Assembly (NCBI GenBank): GCA_943787575.1
Contig: CALSMY010000007.1
Location: forward strand, 121,972 to 185,971
Direction of reading: 5' to 3'
Length of the DNA stretch: 64,000 nt
Source of the DNA: an uncultured Opitutales bacterium
GTDB lineage: Bacteria; Verrucomicrobiota; Verrucomicrobiia; Opitutales; Seribacteraceae
Part shown: positions 1-8,638 of the stretch, in pieces
Numbering within the stretch: the first letter of the stretch is position 1
Layout: every line of letters starts with the position of its first letter
The notes under the pieces: model-generated
The model's database searches: none
Told to the model about the DNA's origin: nothing
What the model saw: the letters and a program-made list of their open reading frames with translations, nothing else
Made by a program: the position numbers and the translations under genes

Positions 1-201
1 TTAACTGGAAAAAGGATTACTGGTCATGAAAGTATCCGTAATGAACTACCCGGACTTGATACTGATCAAGCCGTCATTAAAGATGGAAAGATCATCACAT
101 CCCGTGGTGCGGGTACTGCGATCGAATTTGGATTGAGCCTCATCGAATTACTTTGCGGTTCTGCAAAAGCCGAAGAAATTCGTGCTTCCATACACGCCTA
201 A
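1..201 (+). CDS. DJ-1/PfpI family protein, C-terminal end (partial)
   Basis: The frame is open from the first base of the window and stops with TAA at 199-201, giving the last 66 residues of a protein that starts outside the window. It carries the pattern IITSRGAGTAIEFGL, which matches the conserved C-terminal segment of the DJ-1/YajL/ThiJ group, where a Ser-Arg-Gly-x-Gly-Thr turn is followed by a helix. Members are cytoplasmic glyoxalase/deglycase-like or chaperone-like proteins. The catalytic Cys elbow would lie upstream and cannot be seen, so the exact activity is not assignable. The next gene is convergent and ends 39 bases away. Confidence 0.75.
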   Translation, partial: LTGKRITGHESIRNELPGLDTDQAVIKDGKIITSRGAGTAIEFGLSLIELLCGSAKAEEIRASIHA

Positions 202-240
202 ATAATAGCAACGAAGAAACAGTATTCCTATTGAAAAGAT

Positions 241-1503
241 TTACTTGGACGAATTCCCGTCCTTGTCGACCTTCTGCTTTGTAGTATTGACCGGCTTTTT
301 CTGAACAGGAACAGATTTTTTAGTCTGATTGGCATCCTCAGGGAAAACCGCTGGCAAAGGTTCAGAACTATTAAGGTCAGGCAGTTCCGGTTCGACAATC
401 GGTGGGGTTATACCGAGCAATTCAACCTCGAAGGTAAGTGCCTCGTTTGGCCCGATACTGTTGTTCCCGCGTTTGCCATAAGCAAGTTCGGATGGAATAA
501 AAAGTTTCCATTTCGCACCGACTTCCATCAACTGTAAAGCTTCAGTCCATCCAGCAATTACCTGCCCAACCTTAAATTTCGCAGGCTCTCCTCGATCACG
601 AGAAGAATCAAATACTGAACCATCGATCAGAGTACCATGGTAATGAACTTCCACTTCATCCTCAGCTGTGGGCTTATCACCCTCCCCTTTTTTCAATACT
701 TGATATAATAAACCACTCTTGGTTTCCTTGGTATTTTTTTGTTTTCGTTGCTTCGAAAGATATTCGGCACTTTGAGCAAGGTTGATTTCAGGAAGAGATT
801 TTGCCTGGTTATACAATCTGTTCAATCTTTCATATTCTACCAATCGTGATAAAAAGTCAGCTGCCTTAAGATCTTCACTCAAAGCCTTTCGTTGGGCTTC
901 GTATCCATCCTGGTCATTATTTCCCAAAGCATCCACACCCAACAAATACCTCGCTTCAAACCGGTCAACATTGAGTAAACTTGCATCATTGGAAATGGAA
1001 ACCAATGCGTTTCTTCCATCATCCTTCTGGTCATCCTTGATTAGAGAGACCGCATGACCAATTTTCGCACGCCCTAACAACGGATCGCCCACTAATCGAT
1101 TTGCTGCGGCCAAAAAACTTTTTGCCGACTCTGCAAAACGGGAATCTCCATACTGTATAGAAGCCGCTCGGTATTGAGCCACTCCACCTAAAGTATCCTC
1201 ATAATCCTCCGCAAAAGAGAGAAATTTTTCTTCGGATCCAACCTCTCCCAAACTAGCATTCAAAAAGCGTAGACTTCTTTCGGCCGCCTCTTCTTCTTTT
1301 GAATTGTTATAAAAAGAGGAAATGGCCACGCCCAAAGCGATGATTCCAAGAACAGAAAAAAGAGTATTCTTACTCTTTTTCCATACCTCCACCTCATCAT
1401 AGGGGCTGGATCCGGCAGCTTCCTCTGCAGTCAATCCTGTTGCCTGTTCTTCAACCGGCTCTTCATTTTGCTTGGGCTCTTCGTTTTGATCGTTGTTCGC
1501 CAT
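241..1503 (-). CDS. Membrane-anchored YfgM-like/TPR domain fused to FKBP-type peptidyl-prolyl isomerase
   Basis: 420 residues. The acidic N-terminus (1-40) is followed by one transmembrane helix (about 47-66) and a helical region (about 70-250) that resembles the tetratricopeptide-like domain of YfgM, the accessory subunit of the SecYEG translocon. Residues 263-365 form a complete FKBP domain with the VFDSS, GQVIAGWTEAL and AYGKRG motifs that line the active site, so it should be catalytically competent. A Lys/Pro-rich tail follows. Predicted topology is N-in with the TPR and isomerase domains in the periplasm. The ATG at 1501-1503 fits the domain start. In E. coli, YfgM partners with PpiD, a parvulin-type isomerase, at the translocon; here a similar pair seems joined in one chain. 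FKBP assignment is firm, the YfgM relation is moderate. Confidence 0.85.
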   Translation of the reverse strand: MANNDQNEEPKQNEEPVEEQATGLTAEEAAGSSPYDEVEVWKKSKNTLFSVLGIIALGVAISSFYNNSKEEEAAERSLRFLNASLGEVGSEEKFLSFAEDYEDTLGGVAQYRAASIQYGDSRFAESAKSFLAAANRLVGDPLLGRAKIGHAVSLIKDDQKDDGRNALVSISNDASLLNVDRFEARYLLGVDALGNNDQDGYEAQRKALSEDLKAADFLSRLVEYERLNRLYNQAKSLPEINLAQSAEYLSKQRKQKNTKETKSGLLYQVLKKGEGDKPTAEDEVEVHYHGTLIDGSVFDSSRDRGEPAKFKVGQVIAGWTEALQLMEVGAKWKLFIPSELAYGKRGNNSIGPNEALTFEVELLGITPPIVEPELPDLNSSEPLPAVFPEDANQTKKSVPVQKKPVNTTKQKVDKDGNSSK

Positions 1504-1821
1504 CTGATTTGGAAATTAAAAAAGGAAACAATCCTCATGATTTTATCGGCAAAGTCAATGACCGCTTTCCCTCAAAACCAAGCCAATACTCTTGAAGTTT
1601 ATTCGTGGGACTCAGTGGAAGAGTCCGAACTCCCAGGCTTTAGCAAAGTTAAAAGACAACCAATGCACGACTGAGTTCTATGATAAACAGCTCAATACAA
1701 CCTGATCTGATTATAAACAAGACCTCTTATTATAATACAACAAGATATTTGAAACGGATAGACCGGAAATTTTGGTAATACTGGGCAGATATGGACAAGC
1801 ATACCTGATAAGATTTAAAAG
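1504..1821. other. Intergenic gap without a recognisable gene
   Basis: This 318-bp AT-leaning stretch lies between two minus-strand genes. It must hold the promoter of the FKBP fusion gene. A short hairpin is visible (arms GGACTC at 1608-1613 and GAGTCC at 1621-1626), but it has no T-run after it on either strand. The small plus-strand frame that crosses it has no domain and is judged a shadow. Confidence 0.4.
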
Positions 1822-2526
1822 CTATTCCGCTGTATCTGAAATGTATGAATTTTGAGAGTAATCAAAAAATATGGGCGGTCCAAGTTTTCCGCGAATTAAA
1901 TAAAGCCAATTTCCTGTTTGATCTGACCAGAGGAATGGCCAGGTTTGTTGGTTTGTCCAGAGCCAACCCTGTCCCTCCCGCCATATCCAAACACTTTCAT
2001 CCTCGGTTGAAGATGCATAGATCCAACCAAGTCCGGTGTGGTAAATCCATTGATTGGGATAGGGTTTAAATACTCCAAACCAAGAGGAAGAAAGCCAACC
2101 ACCTGTTTCTTCAGTTAAATCATTTACCCATGGCAGTTCCGAGATTTGAAGTTGTAACTTTTTAACTGAGCTCATTCCCACACCAGCAGAATTTTCTGCC
2201 CAAGCTCGGAAATAAAGGGTTTTATCAAAGGGACTTTCTTGAATAACCAGTTCAAAGGTGTACTGGTTTTCACCCTCCAAAATTTTGAAGGAATCCACCC
2301 ACTCAAAGGTGGTCCAATCATTTTCAGATATTCGAATTGATCCTTCCGAATCTGTTTCCAAGACAGGTGACAAAATAAAACCAATATCTTCAAGGATTCC
2401 ATCGCCATCATGCTGAACACTCGCACTAAGTGTAATACTCCTGGTATCTGAATCAATCCTTCCCACTTTCCAAGGATAATACGGGGTACCTGGGATGAGA
2501 TTGGTCATCAAGGGGGTCAGTACCAT
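1822..2526 (-). CDS. C-terminal fragment of TSP3/cadherin surface protein with Trp-rich tail (frame piece 3)
   Basis: 234-codon open frame that continues the protein of the two upstream pieces after a frame change near 2455-2475. The frame fits the TDPLDD calcium-loop end of the previous piece if one base is removed around the GGG at about 2460. The first part (about 20-135) is a beta-rich extracellular domain resembling fibronectin/Ig units. The last 85 residues hold about ten tryptophans in motifs such as WIYHTGLGWIYA, WIWREGQGWLW and GNWLYLIRG and end in FDYSQNSY. I recall such Trp-rich tails at the C-termini of other large Opitutia surface proteins, which suggests an anchoring or sorting module. 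The ATG at 2526 is probably not a true start. Confidence 0.6.
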   Translation of the reverse strand: MVLTPLMTNLIPGTPYYPWKVGRIDSDTRSITLSASVQHDGDGILEDIGFILSPVLETDSEGSIRISENDWTTFEWVDSFKILEGENQYTFELVIQESPFDKTLYFRAWAENSAGVGMSSVKKLQLQISELPWVNDLTEETGGWLSSSWFGVFKPYPNQWIYHTGLGWIYASSTEDESVWIWREGQGWLWTNQQTWPFLWSDQTGNWLYLIRGKLGPPIFFDYSQNSYISDTAE

Positions 2527-3268
2527 CTTTTATCTCCAACTCATTGGCAAAACCATCCCCGTCGATATCGGGATCGTAATAATCCTCAACTCCATCGTTA
2601 TCAATATCTTCGATAATATTTTCCAATTCAATTTCAAAGGTTTTATCCAAGGTTTCCCCGTAACGATCTGTAACCCGGAAAGTTAGAGAATAAACACTCT
2701 CATTGGTCTCAAAATCAAATATGTAGGAAGTGTAGAGATGCCCATCTTCCTGAAGAAAGAATAATTCTTTGGTGCCGTTTTCATCTTTTGTCAGATTGGA
2801 ATATTTCAAGGATTCATTGGCGTCTGGATCGGATGCGAGAACTTTACCAATAAGGCTACCGGTGGGCATATTTTCAGAAAAATTAAGATCCATTATTTCC
2901 ATACCCGTGGGTGGACGATTAATCTTGGATTCTTTATCAAAGGGGTCAGACCCAAAGGCAATTTCTGCCTCATCCGAGAACCCATCATTATCATCGTCCG
3001 GATCGTAATAATCTTCCATTCCATCGTTATCATTATCCTCGATAATGTTGAGTAGATTTATATCGAAGGATTGATCGAGCGAGAAATTGTGTTCGTCACT
3101 AACCTGTACACGAATGCTGTAATTATGATCAGCAGTCTCGTAATCAAAAGTAGTCGTCGTACGAAGGGTGGCATTTTCATCGATGATAAAGAGCGAATTA
3201 TTTTCTGATCCGTTGCCATCGACAAAACGGAAAGTCAAGGGTGGAGTTGCTATCTGGGTCTGTGGCAA
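2453..3268 (-). CDS. Middle fragment of TSP3/cadherin surface protein (frame piece 2)
   Basis: 271-codon open frame holding cadherin-like repeats (TFRFVDGNGS..., then a second unit with SENMPTGSLIGKVLASDPD) alternating with calcium-binding Asp-rich TSP3 blocks (DNDNDGMEDYYDPDDDNDG, then DNDGVEDYYDPDIDGDG). These belong directly after the identical arrangement at the end of the 3278-5410 frame. Between the two, a third reading frame at about 3260-3345 encodes the missing link (SIEENQLVGTRVGQLLATD), so two single-base shifts separate the pieces. The frame ends at the stop near 2453, where the Trp-rich tail continues in another frame. This is best read as part of one broken gene. Confidence 0.6.
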   Translation of the reverse strand: MPQTQIATPPLTFRFVDGNGSENNSLFIIDENATLRTTTTFDYETADHNYSIRVQVSDEHNFSLDQSFDINLLNIIEDNDNDGMEDYYDPDDDNDGFSDEAEIAFGSDPFDKESKINRPPTGMEIMDLNFSENMPTGSLIGKVLASDPDANESLKYSNLTKDENGTKELFFLQEDGHLYTSYIFDFETNESVYSLTFRVTDRYGETLDKTFEIELENIIEDIDNDGVEDYYDPDIDGDGFANELEIKDGTDPLDDQSHPRYPVLSLESGKD

Positions 3269-3277
3269 GTAACTGGC

Positions 3278-5410
3278 CTACCCTAGTCCCGACCAATTGG
3301 TTTTCCTCAATGGATGAGCCGTTAAGGTCATAGAAATCTGGGAGACTTTATTGGCTACCGAATTGGCATCGTATGGATCAGATCCGTAGGTAATCTCGGC
3401 TTGATCGGAAAACCCATCATTATCATCGTCCGGATCAGAAGAATCCTCAATTCCATCGTTATCAAAATCTTCAAGAACATTAATTACTGAGACAGTTAAA
3501 TTCCCTTCGGTAAAAAGATCGCCCGGATCGGTCACCCGTACACGAATAGAGAGATTTGTACCATTACCATCGAGTAATTTCTCGTAGTCAAAAATTTGGG
3601 AACTTCGCAGGGTACCATTTGCATCTAGTTGAAAAAAGGAGTTCCCTGAAGACCCATTACCATCGACCAATGAAAACAGGTAGGAGTCACTTGAAGAAAC
3701 ACCATTTGGATCCACAGCACCTAATTGACCAACTACTGTGCCAACTGGTTGGTTTTCCAAAATAGACAGACTGGCATACGAAAAAACTTCTGTGGGTGCC
3801 ACATTTCGAAAGGACGATGCAAGTAAGGGGTTTGTACCATCGGATATTTCGTCTGAATCAGAAAACCCGTCCCCATCTGTATCAACAAGACGTGGATTAG
3901 TACCTATGGAAATCTCCTCCGAATCGGTAAGGCCATCCCCATCTGTATCGGTAGGATCATTTGCATCACGAAGGTAGGAAAAATTTGCCGAACGACGTTG
4001 AGAAACTCCCCCATCTGCAACTTGGTCCACAATGATCGAGCTAAGTCCAAGCTTTTTTTCTTCGGCCAGTGAAAATCCGTCTCCATCTGGATCTGATGAG
4101 CCATTTTTGTCGAGACTTCCTTGCTCATGCCACTCGAACCAATCTGGCAGACCATCATCATCAAGATCTTCATTTTCTGCAAAATATTTTGCGATAAATT
4201 TCTTATCATTATTCAAGGTTTTAGTGACCTGGCTAAGGCCAAGGCCCGTAGGATCTGCCTGGCGCACTCCGTTTACTTCCCAGTGCGAGAAATAAAATCC
4301 ATTTTTCAATCCACTCAGGACAGGCGTGGTGTAAGTTGAATTAACTTCGGGATACAACAGGCTTGAACTAATGAGACCCGGAGGATTGCTTTTAACGGTG
4401 ACTTTGCTTGCACCACCAAGATTGACAATGACTTTGGCGGAGCGACGAACCGATATACCACCTTCTGAAATGTTGTCGTCAATGACCGAACTGAGCCCAA
4501 GTTTTAATTCTTCCCCAAGGGTAAAGCCGTCCCCATCTGAGTCAGAGTCCTGGTTTTGACCTAAACCGCCAAGATAGTGCGACTCATACCAGTCGGGAAT
4601 ATTATCGTTATCGGAATCCATATCTTCAGGGAAATATTTGGCCACAACTACTTTATCCTCGTTCATGGATTGAGATACCTGTGCCAAGCCCACACCTTTG
4701 TGGTCGGAGACACGAACGCCATTTACTTCCCAGTGAGAAAAATAATACCCATTGTTTAAACCGTTTAAAGGAACTGTTTCAAAAGAGGAATTATTTTCCA
4801 GGAGACTGGAAGTAGATGCAATTAAACCAACAGGATCACTACTTAGAGTAAGTTTTTTTGCTCCCCCAAGATTGACCGCCACAAGTTTGGAACGGCGCAC
4901 AGAAATACCGCCATCGCTAATATTGTCATCGATGGAGGGGGTAAGCCCAAGGTTTACTTCATCTCGCAGAACTATACCATCCCCGTCAGAATCAGTCTGA
5001 GCATTTGCACTTAAATTTCCGGAATACTTAATTTCGATCCAGTCTGAAATATTATCCGAATCGGTATCCAGGTCCTTATCAAGGTAATGGGCGACCGCAA
5101 CAATGTTACTGGTGATAGGAAACTTTATCTTGTGTAAAGCCTGGCCATGGGCATCAACCTGCCGGATATCATTGATTGTCCAGTGGGTAAAAATGTAATC
5201 GTTATATTGAGTGGAAATCGAACGGGTTTCGATGGAGGTGTTCTGGTCGTAGTTTTGAGAAGTGGTTGAAAACAAACCGCCGGGTTCGGACATTTGCTGA
5301 AAAGAAAACTGCCCAAATAACAAGCCAGGTACAGCCATCAACAAGCCAGGTATCACCCTGCTTATTTTCTTAGCAAAATAAGGAGCAATAAATAAGGGAG
5401 AGATTCTCAT
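3278..5410 (-). CDS. Secreted surface protein with three 150-residue repeats, TSP3 and cadherin units (N-terminal frame piece)
   Basis: 710 codons starting at ATG 5408-5410. The N-terminus has a basic stretch and hydrophobic core (about 20-33, PGLLMAVPGLLFG), consistent with a Sec signal peptide. Residues about 75-475 hold three tandem units with a period of exactly 150 residues: each has a FxHWxxNGVR-like strand, a DSDxDNxxDW calcium loop, a SDGDG loop, then DDNISxGGISVRRS. The unit resembles the beta-grasp B-repeats of internalin-type adhesins fused to TSP3 loops. TSP3 loops (DTDGDGLTDSEE, DTDGDGFSDSDE) and a cadherin-like domain (about 545-665) follow. The frame then runs into an out-of-frame end (after VANKVSQIS), while the correct continuation lies in other frames downstream. 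An intact gene would encode about 1,200 residues. Likely a calcium-dependent adhesin; function not known. Confidence 0.75.
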   Translation of the reverse strand: MRISPLFIAPYFAKKISRVIPGLLMAVPGLLFGQFSFQQMSEPGGLFSTTSQNYDQNTSIETRSISTQYNDYIFTHWTINDIRQVDAHGQALHKIKFPITSNIVAVAHYLDKDLDTDSDNISDWIEIKYSGNLSANAQTDSDGDGIVLRDEVNLGLTPSIDDNISDGGISVRRSKLVAVNLGGAKKLTLSSDPVGLIASTSSLLENNSSFETVPLNGLNNGYYFSHWEVNGVRVSDHKGVGLAQVSQSMNEDKVVVAKYFPEDMDSDNDNIPDWYESHYLGGLGQNQDSDSDGDGFTLGEELKLGLSSVIDDNISEGGISVRRSAKVIVNLGGASKVTVKSNPPGLISSSLLYPEVNSTYTTPVLSGLKNGFYFSHWEVNGVRQADPTGLGLSQVTKTLNNDKKFIAKYFAENEDLDDDGLPDWFEWHEQGSLDKNGSSDPDGDGFSLAEEKKLGLSSIIVDQVADGGVSQRRSANFSYLRDANDPTDTDGDGLTDSEEISIGTNPRLVDTDGDGFSDSDEISDGTNPLLASSFRNVAPTEVFSYASLSILENQPVGTVVGQLGAVDPNGVSSSDSYLFSLVDGNGSSGNSFFQLDANGTLRSSQIFDYEKLLDGNGTNLSIRVRVTDPGDLFTEGNLTVSVINVLEDFDNDGIEDSSDPDDDNDGFSDQAEITYGSDPYDANSVANKVSQISMTLTAHPLRKTNWSGLG
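3985..5188 (-). repeat. Three tandem 450-bp coding repeats of the surface protein
   Basis: Within the 3278-5410 frame, the motifs HW[ET][VI]N, SDGDG and DDNIS-GGISVRRS recur. Copies 1 and 2 of the DDNIS motif and copies 2 and 3 of SHWEVN are exactly 150 residues apart. Copy 3 has a diverged end (IVDQVADGGVSQRRS). The copies are similar at protein level but clearly diverged, so the duplication is old. Confidence 0.7.
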
Positions 5411-5457
5411 TTTTCCCTATTGTACAAAGCCTTGAATGATTTAATAACAGTGAGTAA

Positions 5458-8400
5458 TTACCTTGGAGTTACCCAGACACCAGTCGTGGAACCGGTATCA
5501 AAACCATACTCATTAACCTTGTTTGGGCGTTCGTCTGGTCCAACCTTCAAGGCAGGAGTAAATTGATTAATATTTCCGGAAATTGCACCATTTTTAGCCC
5601 GGGTAATTTCCTCTTGGGTAGCTTCCCTAAGGTTCATTTTATCAAACAGGTAAGCCCGTCCTGACGAAGAGGTAGATGTTCCATCAACAAAAGAAGGTAC
5701 CATGTTCCATTTATATTTGAAGTAGGTTTCAAATTGAAGAATCTCGGAGGAATCTAATTTTCGACTGTACGCCATGACTTCGCAAATATACCCATTCAAA
5801 TCTTCCGAAGAATGACCACCACTTCCACCCAAATGTAGATAGTTTGGTTGGTAACGAGAATTACTGTTTTGGGTAACATCTTTCCCATTGACTGTAAAGG
5901 AACTCGAAGAGGAATCTGCACTTGCAATACAAAGGTAGAATTTATTGGCAATCAAACTCTCGATATGGGAAACCCAACCATGAGAGGTATGAAAACCAAC
6001 CCTCCCACTATGCGGTCCAATCAGCCAATTGTGAGAACCTTGAACTGCCCGTCGACTTCTTGAGGATGAATCTAAACAATTAAAAAGAGCAATCACGGTG
6101 TAAGGCGTGGAATTTATCTGAACTGTTGAAGACATGCCGTCCAGTTCGTCGTCAAAGAAAACACCCGGCTTACCATTCAATACATTGTTAAACAGGCTGG
6201 GCTGTTTGGATTCATTTGTCTGTGTGAAATTGTGATCTGAATCGACTAGATTTGTCCAGGATTGGATCGCTGAACCACTGGCAATATTATTGGACTGACC
6301 ATCCACATTATTGGCATCCAACCAGAGCACAGCATCGTTGATTTGACTTGGTGTAAAACTAGGTGCTGAACCAGTCAACACTGGGGTTATACTCGTACCA
6401 TTTAGTTGAATACCCGAGTCTCCGGTGGCTAATAACCAATACCACAAATCAAGCAGGTCCGTATCGGTAATGGGGGCACGGTTAATTTTTAGCTCAGTTG
6501 AATTACCATCGATACCTGGCAACGTGAGAAAATGAAGGTTTAATAAATTTCGATCATCTTTCGCCATGATCGCAACCTCCAATTCGCCAAATCCAACACT
6601 CCAATCTGCACCCACATTCCAAGTAATATTATGTTCCTGGTTGGTGGTGACATTATCATCGAGCTTACCAACAGTAGATCCAATAAATGAGGTGGGGATA
6701 ATGACTTTTGAAAGGTCGTTCCCTCCATCTACAAATCCAAGTATTCTGGCACTTACATGAGTGCTATCAGCATCATTAATTCGATAGGTAACTTGCAGGT
6801 TATTGCTATTATCCGGCTGTACGACTGAGAGTACTTCCGGCAGAGGAATTTCCAGCGAATCATTCCTGCGAACCGTTCGGTAAGTCGGTTTGTAAAAAAG
6901 AATGCTATCGTTGTTGCGGTTTAAACAAACAATGGTCCCGTTGGGCATGCTTCCAATAGCAGAAGTACCACCACCCGGTTTATACCATATTTTTAAACGA
7001 TCGCTATTTTCGTCATAAAGTTCAACCCGGTTATCCCGTGAAGTGCCAAGAAGACCGTTACTTAAGTTCGCAATGTGCTCGGGGTGGTCACTCACGGTGG
7101 GGTGTTTTAAAAATTCTCCAGCCGTTGTAAAATGAACAATTCTGCGATTATAAAAGTCTGCGACCATTAAATTCCCCTGGTCAGAAATTGTGATGTCGTG
7201 AGGTTGGTTCATTTGTCCTTCCAAAGATCCAATGCTTCCAAATTTCCTTAGAAAAGTACCATTCGAATCAAAGGCTTGAACACGGTGATTGTATCGATCG
7301 ACAACAAAAATTTCGCCAGTATTTGAGGTTACCACTCCATAGGGTTGATTAAATTGACCGTCCCCACTTCCAGAACTTCCAAACTTTCTAATAAAAGTAC
7401 CATTACGGTCAAAAATTTGAACCCTGTGTGAACCAGTGTCTGCTACATAGATCCGGTTATCAGTACCAAGATGTACGCCGCGCGGGGCATTTATTTGTCC
7501 ATCTCCACCACCATAAGAAGCAATCGTTCGTAAATAGGTTCCGTTGTTATCAACCTCAAAAACACGGTGATGATTATAATCTGTTATTAAAAAGGTATTT
7601 TCCGGGGTTATGTGAAAGTCATATGGATATAAAACACCGCTTCCCCAAACTCCATAACTCCTCAGGTGACTGTAATTGGAGTCCAATACCTGAATTCTGT
7701 GATTGTTAGTATCTGCAACATGTAAGTTCCCTAATGAATCAAAAGCTACGCCAAGTGCGTGGTAGAAAAGACCAAGATTATTACCATATGAACCGACTAC
7801 AGAAAGTGACGTACCGTTTTTGTCAAAAACCTCGAGCTTATGATTGTCGTAAGCAGATACCGCAAGTTTATCTCCATGAAAATCAATGTGGTATGGATTC
7901 ATAGTGGTGCTGAATGTTCGAACATGGGTGCCATTTGTCTCAAAGACCTCAATTTTATTTGCCCGACAAGAAGAGAGGTACAGCAACCCATCTGGACCAA
8001 AGGATATACCAGTGGACTCGGAAATCATACCTGAACCAATAGTTCTTTTAAAAGTACCATTGGCATCAAATACCTTAGCTTTGTAATTGTATCTGTCGGC
8101 TATAAACACCTCATTAACCATGGTGCCGTTCATATCTAGAGAAATACTGAAAGGTTGATTAAATTGGGTATCACCAGAACCATGACTGCCCCATTTGCGT
8201 AGAAAAGAACCGTTGATATCAAAGACTTGCACCCTGTGATTATCTTTCTCTACAACATAAATTTCGTCGTTGGTAACGGCAATATCTACGGGGTGTGAAA
8301 ATTGGCCATCGCCACTACCATGAGTCCCAAACCTCTTAATCATGGAACCATTTTGATCCCAAATCGTAATGGCATGGTTACCCATGTCAGCGACATAGGA

Positions 8401-8568
8401 ATGACCAGATGCTCCGAAGGTTATACCACGGGGATTTTTAAAACCCGGCATCTCAGGTAATTTTAACTCACGATCCAGATACCAAGTGTCCTGGGGTGCT
8501 CGATCAGCAAACAAAAAAGCGGGAATAAAAATGGTTAGAAACCAAGTTAGTTTAAGATTTTCTTTCAT
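5458..8568 (-). CDS. Secreted NHL-repeat beta-propeller with C-terminal LamG-like lectin domain
   Basis: 1,036 residues from ATG 8566-8568, with a clear signal peptide (hydrophobic core LTWFLTIFIPAFLFA, cleavage near residue 21). Residues about 35-560 contain NHL repeats, each with a GxxGSGDGQFxxPxxV strand followed by VADxxNHRIQVFDxNG, enough for two six-bladed propellers or one long stack. A linker domain (about 600-710) precedes a concanavalin-type lectin domain (about 735-965; NDAVLWLDANNVDG, GKPGVFFDDELDG). The C-terminus has LREATQEEITRAKNG, a motif I associate with secreted Verrucomicrobiota proteins. No frame break is present, unlike its large neighbours. NHL propellers bind proteins, RNA or sugars; an extracellular binding role is inferred. 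It lies 47 bp upstream of the start of the broken surface gene, on the same strand. Confidence 0.85.
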   Translation of the reverse strand: MKENLKLTWFLTIFIPAFLFADRAPQDTWYLDRELKLPEMPGFKNPRGITFGASGHSYVADMGNHAITIWDQNGSMIKRFGTHGSGDGQFSHPVDIAVTNDEIYVVEKDNHRVQVFDINGSFLRKWGSHGSGDTQFNQPFSISLDMNGTMVNEVFIADRYNYKAKVFDANGTFKRTIGSGMISESTGISFGPDGLLYLSSCRANKIEVFETNGTHVRTFSTTMNPYHIDFHGDKLAVSAYDNHKLEVFDKNGTSLSVVGSYGNNLGLFYHALGVAFDSLGNLHVADTNNHRIQVLDSNYSHLRSYGVWGSGVLYPYDFHITPENTFLITDYNHHRVFEVDNNGTYLRTIASYGGGDGQINAPRGVHLGTDNRIYVADTGSHRVQIFDRNGTFIRKFGSSGSGDGQFNQPYGVVTSNTGEIFVVDRYNHRVQAFDSNGTFLRKFGSIGSLEGQMNQPHDITISDQGNLMVADFYNRRIVHFTTAGEFLKHPTVSDHPEHIANLSNGLLGTSRDNRVELYDENSDRLKIWYKPGGGTSAIGSMPNGTIVCLNRNNDSILFYKPTYRTVRRNDSLEIPLPEVLSVVQPDNSNNLQVTYRINDADSTHVSARILGFVDGGNDLSKVIIPTSFIGSTVGKLDDNVTTNQEHNITWNVGADWSVGFGELEVAIMAKDDRNLLNLHFLTLPGIDGNSTELKINRAPITDTDLLDLWYWLLATGDSGIQLNGTSITPVLTGSAPSFTPSQINDAVLWLDANNVDGQSNNIASGSAIQSWTNLVDSDHNFTQTNESKQPSLFNNVLNGKPGVFFDDELDGMSSTVQINSTPYTVIALFNCLDSSSRSRRAVQGSHNWLIGPHSGRVGFHTSHGWVSHIESLIANKFYLCIASADSSSSSFTVNGKDVTQNSNSRYQPNYLHLGGSGGHSSEDLNGYICEVMAYSRKLDSSEILQFETYFKYKWNMVPSFVDGTSTSSSGRAYLFDKMNLREATQEEITRAKNGAISGNINQFTPALKVGPDERPNKVNEYGFDTGSTTGVWVTPR

Positions 8569-8638
8569 ATTCTTAGCGAAGTTTATTTAAAGAGCGTAGT
8601 TGAATAAAAAACGATACACAAAGGAAAATTAGAAGTAT

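Noticed and set aside
1468..1674. Plus-strand 68-codon frame across the FKBP gene start
   Set aside because: Overlaps the start of a solid minus-strand gene, has no recognisable domain, and its composition looks like antisense and intergenic sequence.
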